A model generated the notes under the pieces. That model ran no database searches. It was not told the DNA's origin and saw nothing but the letters and a program-made list of their open reading frames with translations. The translations under genes were made by a program, and so were the position numbers. Of a stretch of DNA of 64,000 bases, positions 37,925-46,967 are shown piece after piece; within the stretch, counting starts at the first letter, position 1, and each line of letters starts with the position of its first letter. The stretch is from Actinomadura cremea. GTDB taxonomy: Bacteria > Actinomycetota > Actinomycetes > Streptosporangiales > Streptosporangiaceae. The DNA lies in the NCBI RefSeq assembly GCF_014648495.1, contig NZ_BMRF01000021.1, positions 62,001 through 126,000 on the forward strand, given 5' to 3'.

Positions 37925-38596
37925 TTACAGCCGGAGGACCTGGAGGGCGGAGAGGGAGGGGGCGGCGAACGCCGCGCCGGTGGGCGGGGCGGCAACGCGG
38001 CCGGCGCGGGCCGGCAGCCGCAGGAACGGTCGGCGGGCGCCGCCCGACAGCCCGATGGCCATCAGCGTCAGCAGGACCGCCAGGCACAGGCAGACGTCCC
38101 CGGCAGGCTGCTCGGGAAGGTCGAGCGGCAGCGGCGCCACGTCCGCGTGAACGGCCCCCACAGGGCCGCTGAGGCCGCCGGACACACCACCGGAGGCGAA
38201 CCCTTGCGCGGCGCCGTGCGCGGCGTCCGGCACCGGACCGGACGCGATGCCGGACGCGAGGGCAGGCGCGGCACTGAGCGCGGCATTCGGCAACGGACCG
38301 GACCGCGGACCCGACATCGGACCCGACATCGGGCCGGTCGCGGGGTCGGGCAGCGGAGCGAACGGGGCGTCCGGCGCGGCAGGCGCGACGGCCGCGCCCG
38401 CCGGGGGACCGCCGGGCTCTGCGGCGGCGGCCGCGATGGGCGCGCTCACGGCGTGCTCGGTACAGATCCGCATCGGCGGCGCGTGCCCGAGCCCGTAGCC
38501 GGCCACCAGCCCGGCCACGACGAACAGGGCGATGAGCAGGCCCGCCAGCCCGCTCCACCCGTTCGGCCGCACCGGCCCCGTCCTCGACTCGGTCAC
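37925..38596 (-). CDS. Two-helix membrane protein, DUF6153-like layout
   Basis: A 223-aa protein. One hydrophobic segment near the N-terminus (about 17-38) leads into a long extracytoplasmic Pro/Ala/Gly/Ser tract (about 55-150, with repeated SGP units), then a second helix starting at the Cys pair of VCLCLAVLLTLMAIGL and a basic tail. This matches the plan of small actinobacterial DUF6153 proteins, which often sit near DUF305 genes; I assign it only tentatively. GTG 38596 has GGAGGGG 11 nt upstream; an ATG at 38626 lacks a site. It precedes the DUF3105 gene by 94 nt. Confidence 0.55.
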   Translation of the reverse strand: MTESRTGPVRPNGWSGLAGLLIALFVVAGLVAGYGLGHAPPMRICTEHAVSAPIAAAAAEPGGPPAGAAVAPAAPDAPFAPLPDPATGPMSGPMSGPRSGPLPNAALSAAPALASGIASGPVPDAAHGAAQGFASGGVSGGLSGPVGAVHADVAPLPLDLPEQPAGDVCLCLAVLLTLMAIGLSGGARRPFLRLPARAGRVAAPPTGAAFAAPSLSALQVLRL

Positions 38597-38688
38597 TTTC
38601 CCGCTTTCCCCTCCGGGGCATTTCAACGCGCCCGCCCGGCCCCCGGTTCCCGCGAACGCGGGCGGATCGGCGCGTCCCCCGGGAGAGA

Positions 38689-38694
38689 TAATGT
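38689..38694 (+). promoter_or_regulatory. -10 box of rarA, leaderless layout
   Basis: TAATGT ends 6 nt before the rarA GTG at 38701, so the transcript should begin at or next to the start codon, and no ribosome-binding site is present. This is the same geometry as at the thrS leader ORF. Confidence 0.55.
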
Positions 38695-38700
38695 CGGAGC

Positions 38701-40158
38701 GTGACCAGCAGGGCGGAATCGGGCCAAGCGGAAAGCCTGTTCGACGATCCGGCGATCACGGGCGGCGCCCGTGACGACACGGCCGGTGGCGCGGGCGGCA
38801 TGCCCGCCGCCTCCGGGGGTGCGTCCGGCGCCTCGGCGGGGACGGACGGGCAGCCGCTCGCCGTTCGCATGCGGCCGCGCGGGCTCGACGAGGTCGTCGG
38901 TCAGGGGCACCTGCTCGGCCCGGGGACCCCGATCCGCCAGCTCGTCGACCGGGACGCCCCGATGTCGCTCGTCCTGTGGGGCCCGCCCGGCACCGGCAAG
39001 ACGACGCTCGCCACGGTCGTCAGCCACGCCACCTCCCGCCGGTTCGTGGAGGTCTCCGCCGTCAGCGACGGCGTCAAGCGGGTCCGCGCGGAGATCGATC
39101 TGGCACGCCGCGAGCTGGGCATGACCGGACGGCAGACCGTCCTGTTCGTCGACGAGGTGCACCGCTTCAACAAGGCCCAGCAGGACGCGCTGCTCCCGGC
39201 CGTGGAGAACCGGTGGGTGTCGTTCATCGGCGCCACCACCGAGAACCCGTTCTTCTCGGTGATCAGCCCGCTGCTGTCGCGGTCGCTGCTGCTCACCCTG
39301 GAGCCGCTCGGCGACGACGCGCTGCGCGAGGTGGTCGCCCGGGCGATCGCCGAGGAGCGCGGGCTCGGCGGCGCCGTCCGCCTCGACCCCGCCGCGCAGG
39401 ACCACCTCGTCCGCCTCGCGGGCGGCGACGCGCGCCGGGCCCTCACCTACCTGGAGGCCGCCGCGCTCGTGGTGGACCGCGGCGCGGACGGGGACCCGGA
39501 CGGGGACCCGGACGGGGACGTCCCGGTGATCGACCCCGACGTGCTGGAGCGGGCCGTCGACCGCGCGGCGGTCCGCTACGACCGCGAGGGCGACCAGCAC
39601 TACGACGTCATCAGCGCGTTCATCAAGAGCATCCGCGGCAGCGACGTGGACGCCGCGCTGCACTACCTCGCCCGGATGATCGAGGCCGGCGAGGATCCCC
39701 GGTTCATCGCCCGGCGGCTCATCGTGCACGCCAGCGAGGACGTCGGGATGGCCGACCCGACCGCCCTGCAGACGGCGGTCGCGGCGGCCCAGGCCGTCGA
39801 GTTCGTGGGCCTGCCCGAGGCGCGGATCAACCTCGCGCAGGCGGTGATCCATCTCTCCCTGGCCCCCAAGTCCAACGCGGTGATCACGGCGGTGGACGGG
39901 GCGCTGGGCGACGTCCGCAAGGGACTCGCCGGTCCCGTCCCGGGGCACCTGCGCGACGCCCACTACAAGGGCGCCGCCAAGGTCGGGCACGGGGAGGGCT
40001 ACAAGTACGCGCACAACCATCCCGGCGGCGTCGTCCGGCAGCAGTACGCGCCCGACGCGGTGCACGGCCGGGAGTACTATCGCCCGACCCGGCACGGCGC
40101 CGAGTCCCGCTTCACCGAGGTTCTCGCGCGGATCCGCTCGGTGCTGCGGGGAAGCTGA
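38701..40158 (+). CDS. rarA: Replication-associated recombination ATPase RarA
   Basis: A 485-aa AAA+ protein of the RarA/MgsA/WRNIP1 family, which acts at stalled replication forks. After a 55-residue disordered head the core has Walker [12 protein letters not shown] (about residue 95), Walker [21 protein letters not shown], sensor 1 [12 protein letters not shown] and sensor 2 [11 protein letters not shown], then the C-terminal tetramerisation domain ([41 protein letters not shown]). A DGDP-repeat insertion (about residues 262-273) is encoded by a 12-bp tandem repeat. GTG 38701. Confidence 0.95.
   Translation: MTSRAESGQAESLFDDPAITGGARDDTAGGAGGMPAASGGASGASAGTDGQPLAVRMRPRGLDEVVGQGHLLGPGTPIRQLVDRDAPMSLVLWGPPGTGKTTLATVVSHATSRRFVEVSAVSDGVKRVRAEIDLARRELGMTGRQTVLFVDEVHRFNKAQQDALLPAVENRWVSFIGATTENPFFSVISPLLSRSLLLTLEPLGDDALREVVARAIAEERGLGGAVRLDPAAQDHLVRLAGGDARRALTYLEAAALVVDRGADGDPDGDPDGDVPVIDPDVLERAVDRAAVRYDREGDQHYDVISAFIKSIRGSDVDAALHYLARMIEAGEDPRFIARRLIVHASEDVGMADPTALQTAVAAAQAVEFVGLPEARINLAQAVIHLSLAPKSNAVITAVDGALGDVRKGLAGPVPGHLRDAHYKGAAKVGHGEGYKYAHNHPGGVVRQQYAPDAVHGREYYRPTRHGAESRFTEVLARIRSVLRGS
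39487..39522 (+). repeat. 12-bp tandem repeat inside rarA
   Basis: GACGGGGACCCG is repeated nearly three times (39487-39522), encoding [11 protein letters not shown] in a surface insertion of the AAA+ lid region. The copies are exact at DNA level, so copy number probably varies between strains. Confidence 0.7.
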
Positions 40159-40371
40159 GCGCCACGAGAACGGTGCCGTCGGCGGCGCGGAGCGCGGTGC
40201 TCCCGGCAACCGGTGCCCGATCCCGATAATCTTGGGCGGGACGTCCCGGGCGCCGGGTCCGTGCCGCGGGGGGCCGGACCGGACGCCCGGTAGGGTCGGT
40301 CGGCATGCCGGCCGACGCGGGCCGGCCGAAAGCCCGGCCCCGGCCGAACACACAGCGAACGGAAAGCCCTG

Positions 40372-40806
40372 ATGCTCACTGGTGGACAGGTTGCAGGCCT
40401 CATCGTGGCCGTGTTCTGGGCGGTGCTCGTCGCGTTCGTCGCGCTCACGCTGCTGAAGCTCGCCCGGCTCCTCGACGAGGCCGGCAAGGTCGTCCGCGAC
40501 ATCGGCGAGCAGGCCGGCCCACTGCTGGACGACATGACGCGCACGGTCAAACGCGCCGACGAGCAGCTCGGCCGCACCGACGTCATCACCAAGCAGGTCG
40601 CCGGCGTCACCCAGAACGTCTCGGCCGTCACCACCGTCATGTCGTCGGTGGTGGGCGGCCCGCTGGTGAAGGCGGCCGCGTTCTCCTACGGGGTCCGCAA
40701 GGCCATCGGCAACCGCGAGGGCGAGGGGCGGCCCGCCGACTCCGGCCGGCCGCGGCTGGAGTCGGCGGGCCGCGCCGCCCGCAAGAGCGGAAGGGGACGC
40801 CGGTGA
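40372..40806 (+). CDS. DUF948-family small membrane protein
   Basis: A 144-aa protein: one N-terminal transmembrane helix (about 8-30) and a helical cytoplasmic region (EAGKVVRDIGEQAGPLLDDM, then a second amphipathic helix) as in DUF948, ending in a basic tail. Function unknown. ATG 40372. Its stop overlaps the GTG of the next gene, so the two small genes are coupled and lead into alaS. The 213-nt gap after rarA contains two -10-like boxes (TAATCT 40227-40232 and TAGGGT 40291-40296) and nothing else clear. Confidence 0.8.
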   Translation: MLTGGQVAGLIVAVFWAVLVAFVALTLLKLARLLDEAGKVVRDIGEQAGPLLDDMTRTVKRADEQLGRTDVITKQVAGVTQNVSAVTTVMSSVVGGPLVKAAAFSYGVRKAIGNREGEGRPADSGRPRLESAGRAARKSGRGRR

Positions 40807-41123
40807 AGCGGCTGTTCTGGCTCTCGGTCGGCGCCGGCGCCGGCGTCTACGCCACGCACCGCGTCAAGCGCCGCGTCGAGCGGTTCGCGCGCTCGCTGAC
40901 CCCGGAGAGCGTCGCGGCGCGCGCCGTGTCCACCGGGCAGGGCGCGGGCGACCGGCTGAAGCTGTTCGCCGCGGACGTCCGTACCGAGATGCGGGCCCGC
41001 GAGGAGGAACTGCGCGAGGCCGTCCGCATGGACCAGGCCCCGCCCGAGCAGGACGACGCCCGGCCCCGCCGGGTACTGCGCGGGCGATACACGATCATCG
41101 ATGACGACAAGGATGGCCACTGA
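40803..41123 (+). CDS. Small conserved actinobacterial protein upstream of alaS
   Basis: A 106-aa protein with a short hydrophobic start ([20 protein letters not shown]), then a charged helical region and a polar tail ending [12 protein letters not shown]. It probably associates with the membrane through its N-terminus. It resembles the small proteins (DUF6167-type) found between a DUF948 gene and alaS in actinomycetes. GTG 40803 overlaps the preceding stop. alaS begins 1 nt after its stop codon. Confidence 0.72.
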   Translation: MKRLFWLSVGAGAGVYATHRVKRRVERFARSLTPESVAARAVSTGQGAGDRLKLFAADVRTEMRAREEELREAVRMDQAPPEQDDARPRRVLRGRYTIIDDDKDGH

Positions 41124-41124
41124 T

Positions 41125-43794
41125 ATGGAGTCGGCAGAGGTCGCACGCCGCTTCCTCAAGTTCTTCGAAGAGCGCGGGCACACGGTGGTGCCGTCGGCCA
41201 GCCTGATCGCCGAAGACCCCACGCTGCTGCTGGTCAACGCCGGCATGGTCCCGTTCAAGCCGTACTTCCTCGGCCAGCGGACCCCGCCCTCGCAGCGGAT
41301 GACCAGCGCCCAGAAGTGCGTGCGGACGCCCGACATCGAAGAGGTCGGCAGGACCACCCGGCACGCCACCTTCTTCCAGATGCTGGGCAACTTCTCCATC
41401 GGGGACTACTTCAAGGAACAGGCGATCCCGTTCGCCTGGGAGCTGCTGACCGGCTCCCGCGAGGACGGCGGCTTCGGGTTCCCGGAAGAGAAGCTGTGGG
41501 TGACCGTCTTCGAGAACGACGACGAGGCCCGCGACATCTGGCACGACAAGGTCGGCGTCCCCCTCGACCGCATCCAGCGGCGCGGCATGGAGGACAACTT
41601 CTGGTCGATGGGCGTGCCGGGCCCCTGCGGCCCCTGCTCGGAGATCTACTACGACCGCGGCCCCGAGTACGGCCGCGAGGGCGGCCCGGTCGCCGACGAG
41701 GACCGCTACCTCGAGGTGTGGAACCTCGTCTTCATGCAGTTCGAGCGGGGCCCGGGGGAGAGCAAGACCGACTTCCCGATCCTCGGCGACCTGCCCGCGA
41801 AGAACATCGACACCGGCATGGGCCTGGAGCGCATGGCGGCGATCCTGCAGGGCGTCGACAACATCTACGAGACCGACACCCTGTGGCGCGTCCTGGACCG
41901 CGCCGCCGGGCTGACCGGCGCCCGCTACGGCCGCGACCACCGCGCGGACGTGTCGCTGCGCGTCATCGCCGACCACGTCCGCAGCGGCACGATGATGGTC
42001 GCCGACGGCATCCGCCCCGGCAACGAGGGCCGCGGCTACGTGCTGCGGCGCATCCTGCGCCGCTCCATCCGCAACCTGCGGCTGCTCGGCGGCGCGGACG
42101 CCGGGCTGATGCACGAGCTGACCGCCGTCGCGGTCGCCGCGATGGGCGAGCAGTACCCCGAGCTGGTGCGCACCGCCGCGAACATCCACGCGGTCATCGA
42201 CGCCGAGGAGGAGTCCTTCCTCCAGACGCTGCGCACCGGTACCGCGATCTTCGACACCGCGGTCGCCGAGACCAAGCGGTCCGGCGGCGCCGCGCTGGCC
42301 GGCGACCAGGCGTTCAAGCTGCACGACACCTACGGCTTCCCCATCGACCTCACCCTGGAGATGGCGGCCGAGCAGGGCCTCCAGGTCGACGAGCAGGGCT
42401 TCCGGCGGCTCATGCAGGAGCAGCGGGACCGCGCCAAGAAGGACGCCCGCGACAAGAAGACCGGCAACCTGGACGTCTCCGTCCTCGACGCGCTGCTCAC
42501 CGGCGCGGGCGGGAAGGTCGACTTCACCGGCTACACCGACGTGGTCGGCGAGGCGCGCCTCGTGGGCCTGCTGATCAACGGTGCCGGTGCGCAGGCCGCC
42601 GGGGAGGGCACGGACGTCGAGGTCGTCCTCGACCGCACCCCCTTCTACGCCGAGGGCGGCGGCCAGCTCGCCGACCACGGCGTGATCCGGTTCGGCAACG
42701 GCGCCGTCATCGAGATCAACGACGTGCAGGCGCCGCTGCCGGGGCTGATCGTGCACCGCGGCCGCGTTCGCAGCGGCGAGGCGCAGGTCGGCGACTCCGC
42801 GTTCGCCGAGATCGACATCGAACGGCGCCGCGCGATCTCCCGGTCGCACAGCGCGACGCACATGGTCCACGCCGGGTTCCGCCGGGCGCTCGGCGAGTCC
42901 GCCGCGCAGGCCGGGTCGGAGAACTCGCCCGGCCGGTTCCGGTTCGACTTCACCGCCACCGGCGCCGTCCCGGAGAGCGTGCTGCGCGACGTCGAGGACG
43001 AGGTCAACGAGGTCCTGGTCGGCGACCACGACGTCCGCGCCTTCCACACCTCGATCGACGAGGCCCGCTCCATGGGCGCCCTCGCGCTGTTCGGCGAGAA
43101 GTACGGCGACGAGGTCCGCGTCGTCGAGATCGGCGACTACTCCCGCGAGCTGTGCGGCGGTACCCACGTCGCCCGCTCCGGGCAGCTCGGTCTGGTCAAG
43201 GTGCTCGGCGAGTCGTCGATCGGCGCCGGCGTCCGCCGCGTCGAGGCCCTCGTCGGCATCGACGCCTTCCGCTTCCTCGCCCGCGAGAACGTCCTCGTCG
43301 CGCAGCTCGCCGAGCAGCTCAAGACCCGCAAGGAGGAACTGCCCGAGCGCGTCTCCGGCATCGTCTCCCGGCTGCGGGACGCCGAGAAGGAGCTCGAGCG
43401 GCTGCGCGCCGCGCAGGTGCTGCAGATCGCCGGTTCCCTCGCCGAGGGCGCCCGCGACCTCGGCGGGATCGCGTTCGCCGCGCACCGGGTGCCCGACGGC
43501 ACCGGCGCCGACGACCTGCGCAAGCTCGCCGTGGACGTGCGCGGCCGGCTCACCGCCCGGCCGGCCGTGGTGATGATCGCGGGCGTTCCCAAGGACCGGC
43601 CCGTCGTGGTCGTCGCGGTCACCCAGGGGGCCCGTGACCGCGGCCTGAAGGCCGGCGCGCTCGTCGGGCTGGCCGCCAAGGCGCTCGGCGGCGGCGGGGG
43701 CGGCAAGGACGACCTCGCCCAGGGCGGCGGGGCCGACCCGTCCGCCGTGGACGCCGCGGTCGCCGCGGTCGAACAAGCCGTAGGGGCCGCGTGA
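41125..43794 (+). CDS. alaS: Alanyl-tRNA synthetase
   Basis: An 889-aa class II synthetase with three parts: the catalytic domain ([48 protein letters not shown]), the editing domain with the zinc-binding [16 protein letters not shown] and [14 protein letters not shown] motifs, and a C-terminal DHHA1 domain ending in Gly-rich [15 protein letters not shown]. It charges tRNA-Ala and clears Ser/Gly mischarging. I take ATG 41125 because homologues begin MESAE; in-frame ATGs at 41101 and 41113 overlap the upstream gene. Length is normal. Confidence 0.97.
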   Translation: MESAEVARRFLKFFEERGHTVVPSASLIAEDPTLLLVNAGMVPFKPYFLGQRTPPSQRMTSAQKCVRTPDIEEVGRTTRHATFFQMLGNFSIGDYFKEQAIPFAWELLTGSREDGGFGFPEEKLWVTVFENDDEARDIWHDKVGVPLDRIQRRGMEDNFWSMGVPGPCGPCSEIYYDRGPEYGREGGPVADEDRYLEVWNLVFMQFERGPGESKTDFPILGDLPAKNIDTGMGLERMAAILQGVDNIYETDTLWRVLDRAAGLTGARYGRDHRADVSLRVIADHVRSGTMMVADGIRPGNEGRGYVLRRILRRSIRNLRLLGGADAGLMHELTAVAVAAMGEQYPELVRTAANIHAVIDAEEESFLQTLRTGTAIFDTAVAETKRSGGAALAGDQAFKLHDTYGFPIDLTLEMAAEQGLQVDEQGFRRLMQEQRDRAKKDARDKKTGNLDVSVLDALLTGAGGKVDFTGYTDVVGEARLVGLLINGAGAQAAGEGTDVEVVLDRTPFYAEGGGQLADHGVIRFGNGAVIEINDVQAPLPGLIVHRGRVRSGEAQVGDSAFAEIDIERRRAISRSHSATHMVHAGFRRALGESAAQAGSENSPGRFRFDFTATGAVPESVLRDVEDEVNEVLVGDHDVRAFHTSIDEARSMGALALFGEKYGDEVRVVEIGDYSRELCGGTHVARSGQLGLVKVLGESSIGAGVRRVEALVGIDAFRFLARENVLVAQLAEQLKTRKEELPERVSGIVSRLRDAEKELERLRAAQVLQIAGSLAEGARDLGGIAFAAHRVPDGTGADDLRKLAVDVRGRLTARPAVVMIAGVPKDRPVVVVAVTQGARDRGLKAGALVGLAAKALGGGGGGKDDLAQGGGADPSAVDAAVAAVEQAVGAA

Positions 43795-43942
43795 GCCCCG
43801 CAGTCGGGGGTAGGGCGCTCCGGGGGAGCATGGACCAGCGGGGCGCTGGTCAACGCGGTCGTGTTCGCCGGGGGGCCGGGGAACGGGACGCCGCTCGACC
43901 GAGCACGGCCCGTCCGTCCTTGACCGGGACGGGGGCCGGACG

Positions 43943-44401
43943 GTGAGGCCGGGGGTGCGCCTCGCCGTCGACGTCGGCAGCGTCCGCGTGGGCGTCGCGC
44001 GCTGCGATCCGGGCGGAGTCCTCGCCTCCCCGCTGGAGACCGTCAAGAGCGGGAAGGGGGACGTCGACCGGCTCGTGAAACTCACCGCGGAGCATGAGGC
44101 GTTCGAGGTCGTCGTCGGGCTGCCCACCACCCTGGCCGGCCGGGAGGGGAGCGCGGCCGAGGCCGCGCGCGCCTTCGCGCGCCGCCTCGCGAGGCGGCTG
44201 CCCGACGGTGCGGTACGGCTCTACGACGAACGCCTCACGACGGTGACGGCGGAGAGCGGCCTGCGCGCGGGGGGCGTGCGCGGGCAGGCCCGCCGCAAGG
44301 TCGTCGATCAGGCGGCGGCGGCGGTGCTGCTCCAGGCGGCACTTGACGCGGAGCGGTTGACTGGGCGTCCCCCAGGCGAGATCGTCCGGGGAAGCTCATG
44401 A
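43943..44401 (+). CDS. ruvX: Holliday junction resolvase-like protein RuvX/YqgF
   Basis: A 152-aa RNase H-fold protein. The first acidic motif is VRLAVDVGSVRVGVA, then VVVGLPTTLAGREGSAA and the final YDERLTTVTAES with its conserved Asp and Glu. YqgF-family proteins are implicated in 16S rRNA processing and possibly junction cleavage. GTG 43943. Its stop overlaps the mltG ATG. The alaS-ruvX-mltG-aroE order is conserved in actinomycetes. The 148 nt after alaS hold no element I can name. Confidence 0.9.
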   Translation: MRPGVRLAVDVGSVRVGVARCDPGGVLASPLETVKSGKGDVDRLVKLTAEHEAFEVVVGLPTTLAGREGSAAEAARAFARRLARRLPDGAVRLYDERLTTVTAESGLRAGGVRGQARRKVVDQAAAAVLLQAALDAERLTGRPPGEIVRGSS

Positions 44402-45552
44402 ACGATTTGGATCTTTTCTCAGAACCCCAGGGCGGCCGGCAGGGCCGTCCGGCGGGCCGTCGCGACCAGCGGCGGCTGCGCAAGAAACAGAAGAACCGCC
44501 GCCGGAACGGCCGCGCGGCGGTGTTCTTCGCGCTGGCGTTCCTCGTCGCGATCTTCGGCACCGCGGGCGTGCTCGGCTTCGCCGTGCTGGACAACCGGCT
44601 CAATCCGCCGGACTACGACGGAGCGGGGACCGGGAGTGTCACGGTCCAGATCACCGAAGGGGCCAGCGGCACGGTGATCGCGGCCGCGCTCGAGGAGCAC
44701 GACGTCGTCAAGAGCGCCCGCGCTTTCGTGAAGGTCTGGAGCGGCGAGACCCGTTCCTCCAGCATCCAGCCGGGCTTCTACCAGATGCGCGCCAAGATGT
44801 CGTCGAAGGCGGCCATGGCGATGCTGCTGGACCCCAAGTCCCGCGCGGGCAACCAGATCACCGTCCCCGAGGGACGCCGGGCCGTCGAGACCTACGAGCT
44901 GCTGGCGAAGAAGACGGGCATCCCCGTCGAGGACTTCGAGGCGGCCGCGAAGAACACCGCGGAACTCGGGCTGCCGGAGTACGCCGACGGCAAGGTGGAG
45001 GGCTACCTCTTCCCCGGCCGCTACAACCTCGATCCGAACGGCTCGGCGAGCGACATCCTCAAGCAGATGGTGGCGCGGTTCGTCGACTACGCGGAGTCCA
45101 CGGGGCTGGAGAGCAAGGCCGAGGCGGCGGGCCTGAAACCCGCGAAGGTCATCACGCTGGCGAGCCTCGTCCAGGCGGAGGGCGGCAAGCCGTCCGACCT
45201 GCCCAAGATCTCCCGCGTGATCTACAACCGGATCGACATCGGGATGAAGCTCCAGTTCGACACGACCGTGCTGTACGCGCTCGGTGCCCGGCGGCTGACG
45301 GTGACCGAGAAGGAGACCCGGATCGACCACCCGTACAACCTCTACGTGCACGCGGGGCTGACCCCGGGCCCGATCAGCAACCCGGGCGAGGCGGCGATCG
45401 ACGCGGCGCTGAACCCGGAGGAGGGCAAGTGGCTGTACTTCGTCGCCACCGACCCCACCAACAAGATCACCAAGTTCGCTGAGACCTGGGAAGAGGCCGA
45501 GGAGATCACGCAGGAGTTCCGGGAGTGGCAGGCGCGGAACCCCGGCCAGTGA
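44398..45552 (+). CDS. mltG: Endolytic murein transglycosylase MltG
   Basis: A 384-aa membrane-anchored enzyme that cleaves nascent peptidoglycan strands. A basic, Arg/Lys-rich cytoplasmic head (KKQKNRRRNGRAA) precedes one transmembrane helix (about 40-62). The LysM-like region is followed by the YceG catalytic domain: LASLVQAEGGKPSDLPKISR, where the Glu is the probable catalytic residue, VIYNRIDIGMKLQFDTTV and the substrate loop VHAGLTPGPISNPG. ATG 44398 overlaps the ruvX stop. Cell-wall location, outer face of the membrane. Confidence 0.93.
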   Translation: MNDLDLFSEPQGGRQGRPAGRRDQRRLRKKQKNRRRNGRAAVFFALAFLVAIFGTAGVLGFAVLDNRLNPPDYDGAGTGSVTVQITEGASGTVIAAALEEHDVVKSARAFVKVWSGETRSSSIQPGFYQMRAKMSSKAAMAMLLDPKSRAGNQITVPEGRRAVETYELLAKKTGIPVEDFEAAAKNTAELGLPEYADGKVEGYLFPGRYNLDPNGSASDILKQMVARFVDYAESTGLESKAEAAGLKPAKVITLASLVQAEGGKPSDLPKISRVIYNRIDIGMKLQFDTTVLYALGARRLTVTEKETRIDHPYNLYVHAGLTPGPISNPGEAAIDAALNPEEGKWLYFVATDPTNKITKFAETWEEAEEITQEFREWQARNPGQ

Positions 45553-45572
45553 GGCCGGCCCGGACGGGCTGA

Positions 45573-45609
45573 CGGGCCGGTGCGGCGGGAGACCCGCCGC
45601 ACCGGCCCG
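45573..45609 (+). terminator. Strong hairpin between mltG and aroE
   Basis: A perfect 17-bp stem, CGGGCCGGTGCGGCGGG (45573-45589) with its complement (45593-45609), closed by AGA. It starts 21 nt after the mltG stop and ends 39 nt before the aroE start. It should reduce read-through, although aroE lies in the same orientation. Confidence 0.65.
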
Positions 45610-45648
45610 CTTCACGTGAACCAGACCATGGAAACGAAGGAGGCAAGG

Positions 45649-46500
45649 GTGGGCGACACCGGCCGCCGGGCGGCGGTGCTCGGGGCGCCGATCGCGCATT
45701 CGCTGTCCCCGGTGCTGCACCGGGCGGCGTACGCGGCGATGGGACTGGACGGCACGTGGTCCTACGAGGCCGTGGAGTGCGGCGAGCCGGAGCTGCCGGG
45801 ATTCCTGGACGGGCTAGGCCCCGAGTGGGCCGGGCTGTCCCTGACGATGCCGCTCAAGCGCGTCGCGCTCGACCTCGCCGACACCGTGACGGACCTCGCG
45901 GCGGGGGTCGGCGGCGCGAACACGCTCGTCCTGCGGGACGGGCGCCGCCTCGCCGACAACACCGACGTGCACGGCATCGTCGCCGCGCTCACCGAGGCGG
46001 GCGTCGCCGCGCCCGGGTCGGCGCCCGCGGCCGCGCTCGTGCTGGGCGGCGGCGCCACCGCGGCCTCCGCGCTCGCCGCACTGGCCCGCCTCGGCACGGC
46101 CGAGGCCGTCCTGGCCGTCCGCACTCCCGAACGCGCGGCCGAGACGGTCGCGGTGGGGGAGCGGTTCGGCCTGGCGGTCAAGGTCGTCACGCTCGACCGC
46201 GTCCGCGACCACCTCCCGGCGGAGCTCGTGGTGTCGACGCTGCCGGGACGCGCCGCCGACGCGCTCGCCGAACCCGTCGCGGCGTCCGGCGCGGCCCTGT
46301 TCGACGTCGTCTACGCGCCGTGGCCCACCGCGCTCGCGGCGTCCGTCCGACGGGCGGGCGGGACGGTCGTCGGCGGCTTCCCGATGCTGCTGCACCAGGC
46401 CGTCCGGCAGGTGGCGCTGATGACCGGCCGCGACGACGTCCCGGTCGAGGCGATGCGCGCCGCCGGGGAGGTCGAGCTGGCCCGGCGCGCCGGCCGGTGA
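45649..46500 (+). CDS. aroE: Shikimate dehydrogenase (NADP+)
   Basis: A 283-aa enzyme reducing 3-dehydroshikimate to shikimate in aromatic amino acid synthesis. The substrate motif GAPIAHSLSPVLHRAAY, the catalytic Lys in LSLTMPLKRVALDLAD, Asp in DNTDVHGIVAAL and the nucleotide-binding GGGATAASALAAL are present, with FDVVYAPWPTALAASVRRAGG and a C-terminal GFPMLLHQAVRQ helix. GTG 45649 has AAGGAGG 5 nt upstream; the in-frame stretch from 45580 is not supported. A terminator follows. Confidence 0.93.
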   Translation: MGDTGRRAAVLGAPIAHSLSPVLHRAAYAAMGLDGTWSYEAVECGEPELPGFLDGLGPEWAGLSLTMPLKRVALDLADTVTDLAAGVGGANTLVLRDGRRLADNTDVHGIVAALTEAGVAAPGSAPAAALVLGGGATAASALAALARLGTAEAVLAVRTPERAAETVAVGERFGLAVKVVTLDRVRDHLPAELVVSTLPGRAADALAEPVAASGAALFDVVYAPWPTALAASVRRAGGTVVGGFPMLLHQAVRQVALMTGRDDVPVEAMRAAGEVELARRAGR

Positions 46501-46615
46501 ACCGGTGCGCGAGGGGCCTGGAACGCCCGGACGGCACGGGAATGCCAGAAGCCTTCCGGCGGTTGGGAACGATGACGCCGGTGACCGGCGTACCTCACTC
46601 GACGCCCGGCTCGCC

Positions 46616-46647
46616 CATCGCTCCGCCGTCGGCGCGGCGGAGCGATG
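46616..46647 (+). terminator. Terminator after aroE
   Basis: CATCGCTCCGCC (46616-46627) pairs perfectly with GGCGGAGCGATG (46636-46647) across an 8-nt loop. It lies 115 nt after the aroE stop and separates it from the infC transcript. Confidence 0.65.
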
Positions 46648-46689
46648 ATGCGAATTCCCGGTCGGGCTCACGGACGCCCCTGACGGTGG

Positions 46690-46967
46690 TAGTCTTAGTG
46701 GCTGACCGGCCCAGTGCGCGCGACCGTCCAGATCGTGCGTGCCGGGCGCTCAAGCGGAGGCCATCTCCCACCTGACCGGCCGGAAGGGCCGGTGGGTAGC
46801 GGTCCGGCGATCGGACGCGACGCGTCCGGTGCGCCGTCGTCCCCAGGCGGCAGTCCGTCCGGGGAGACCGAAGGTGGCCCCGTATGCGAGTCGTGCGGGG
46901 CTTTTCTTGTGGGAAGCCTCGGGGTACGACCGGTCCCAGAACTTGAGAACGGCCCCAAGGAGGTCTC
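46690..46967 (+). promoter_or_regulatory. Long structured infC leader with candidate promoter
   Basis: A possible -10 (TAGTCT, 46690-46695, start near 46702) would give an infC leader of about 265 nt. The leader is rich in hairpins and contains an intrinsic terminator at 46877-46908. The 467-nt gene-free stretch 46501-46967 is otherwise accounted for by the aroE terminator. A leader of this size in front of infC-rpmI-rplT suggests ribosomal-protein or IF3-linked control. Confidence 0.45.
46877..46908 (+). terminator. Intrinsic terminator (attenuator candidate) in the infC leader
   Basis: GCCCCG (46877-46882) pairs with CGGGGC (46896-46901) and is directly followed by TTTTCTT (46902-46908). 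That is the only hairpin with a real U-tract noticed in the window. It lies within the presumed 5' untranslated region, 60 nt before infC, so it should act on the operon's own expression. Confidence 0.6.

Noticed and set aside
40305-40802. Upstream part of the frame containing the small gene before alaS, with a TAGGGT box nearby
   Set aside because: It overlaps the DUF948 gene in another frame; only the segment from GTG 40803 resembles a real protein.
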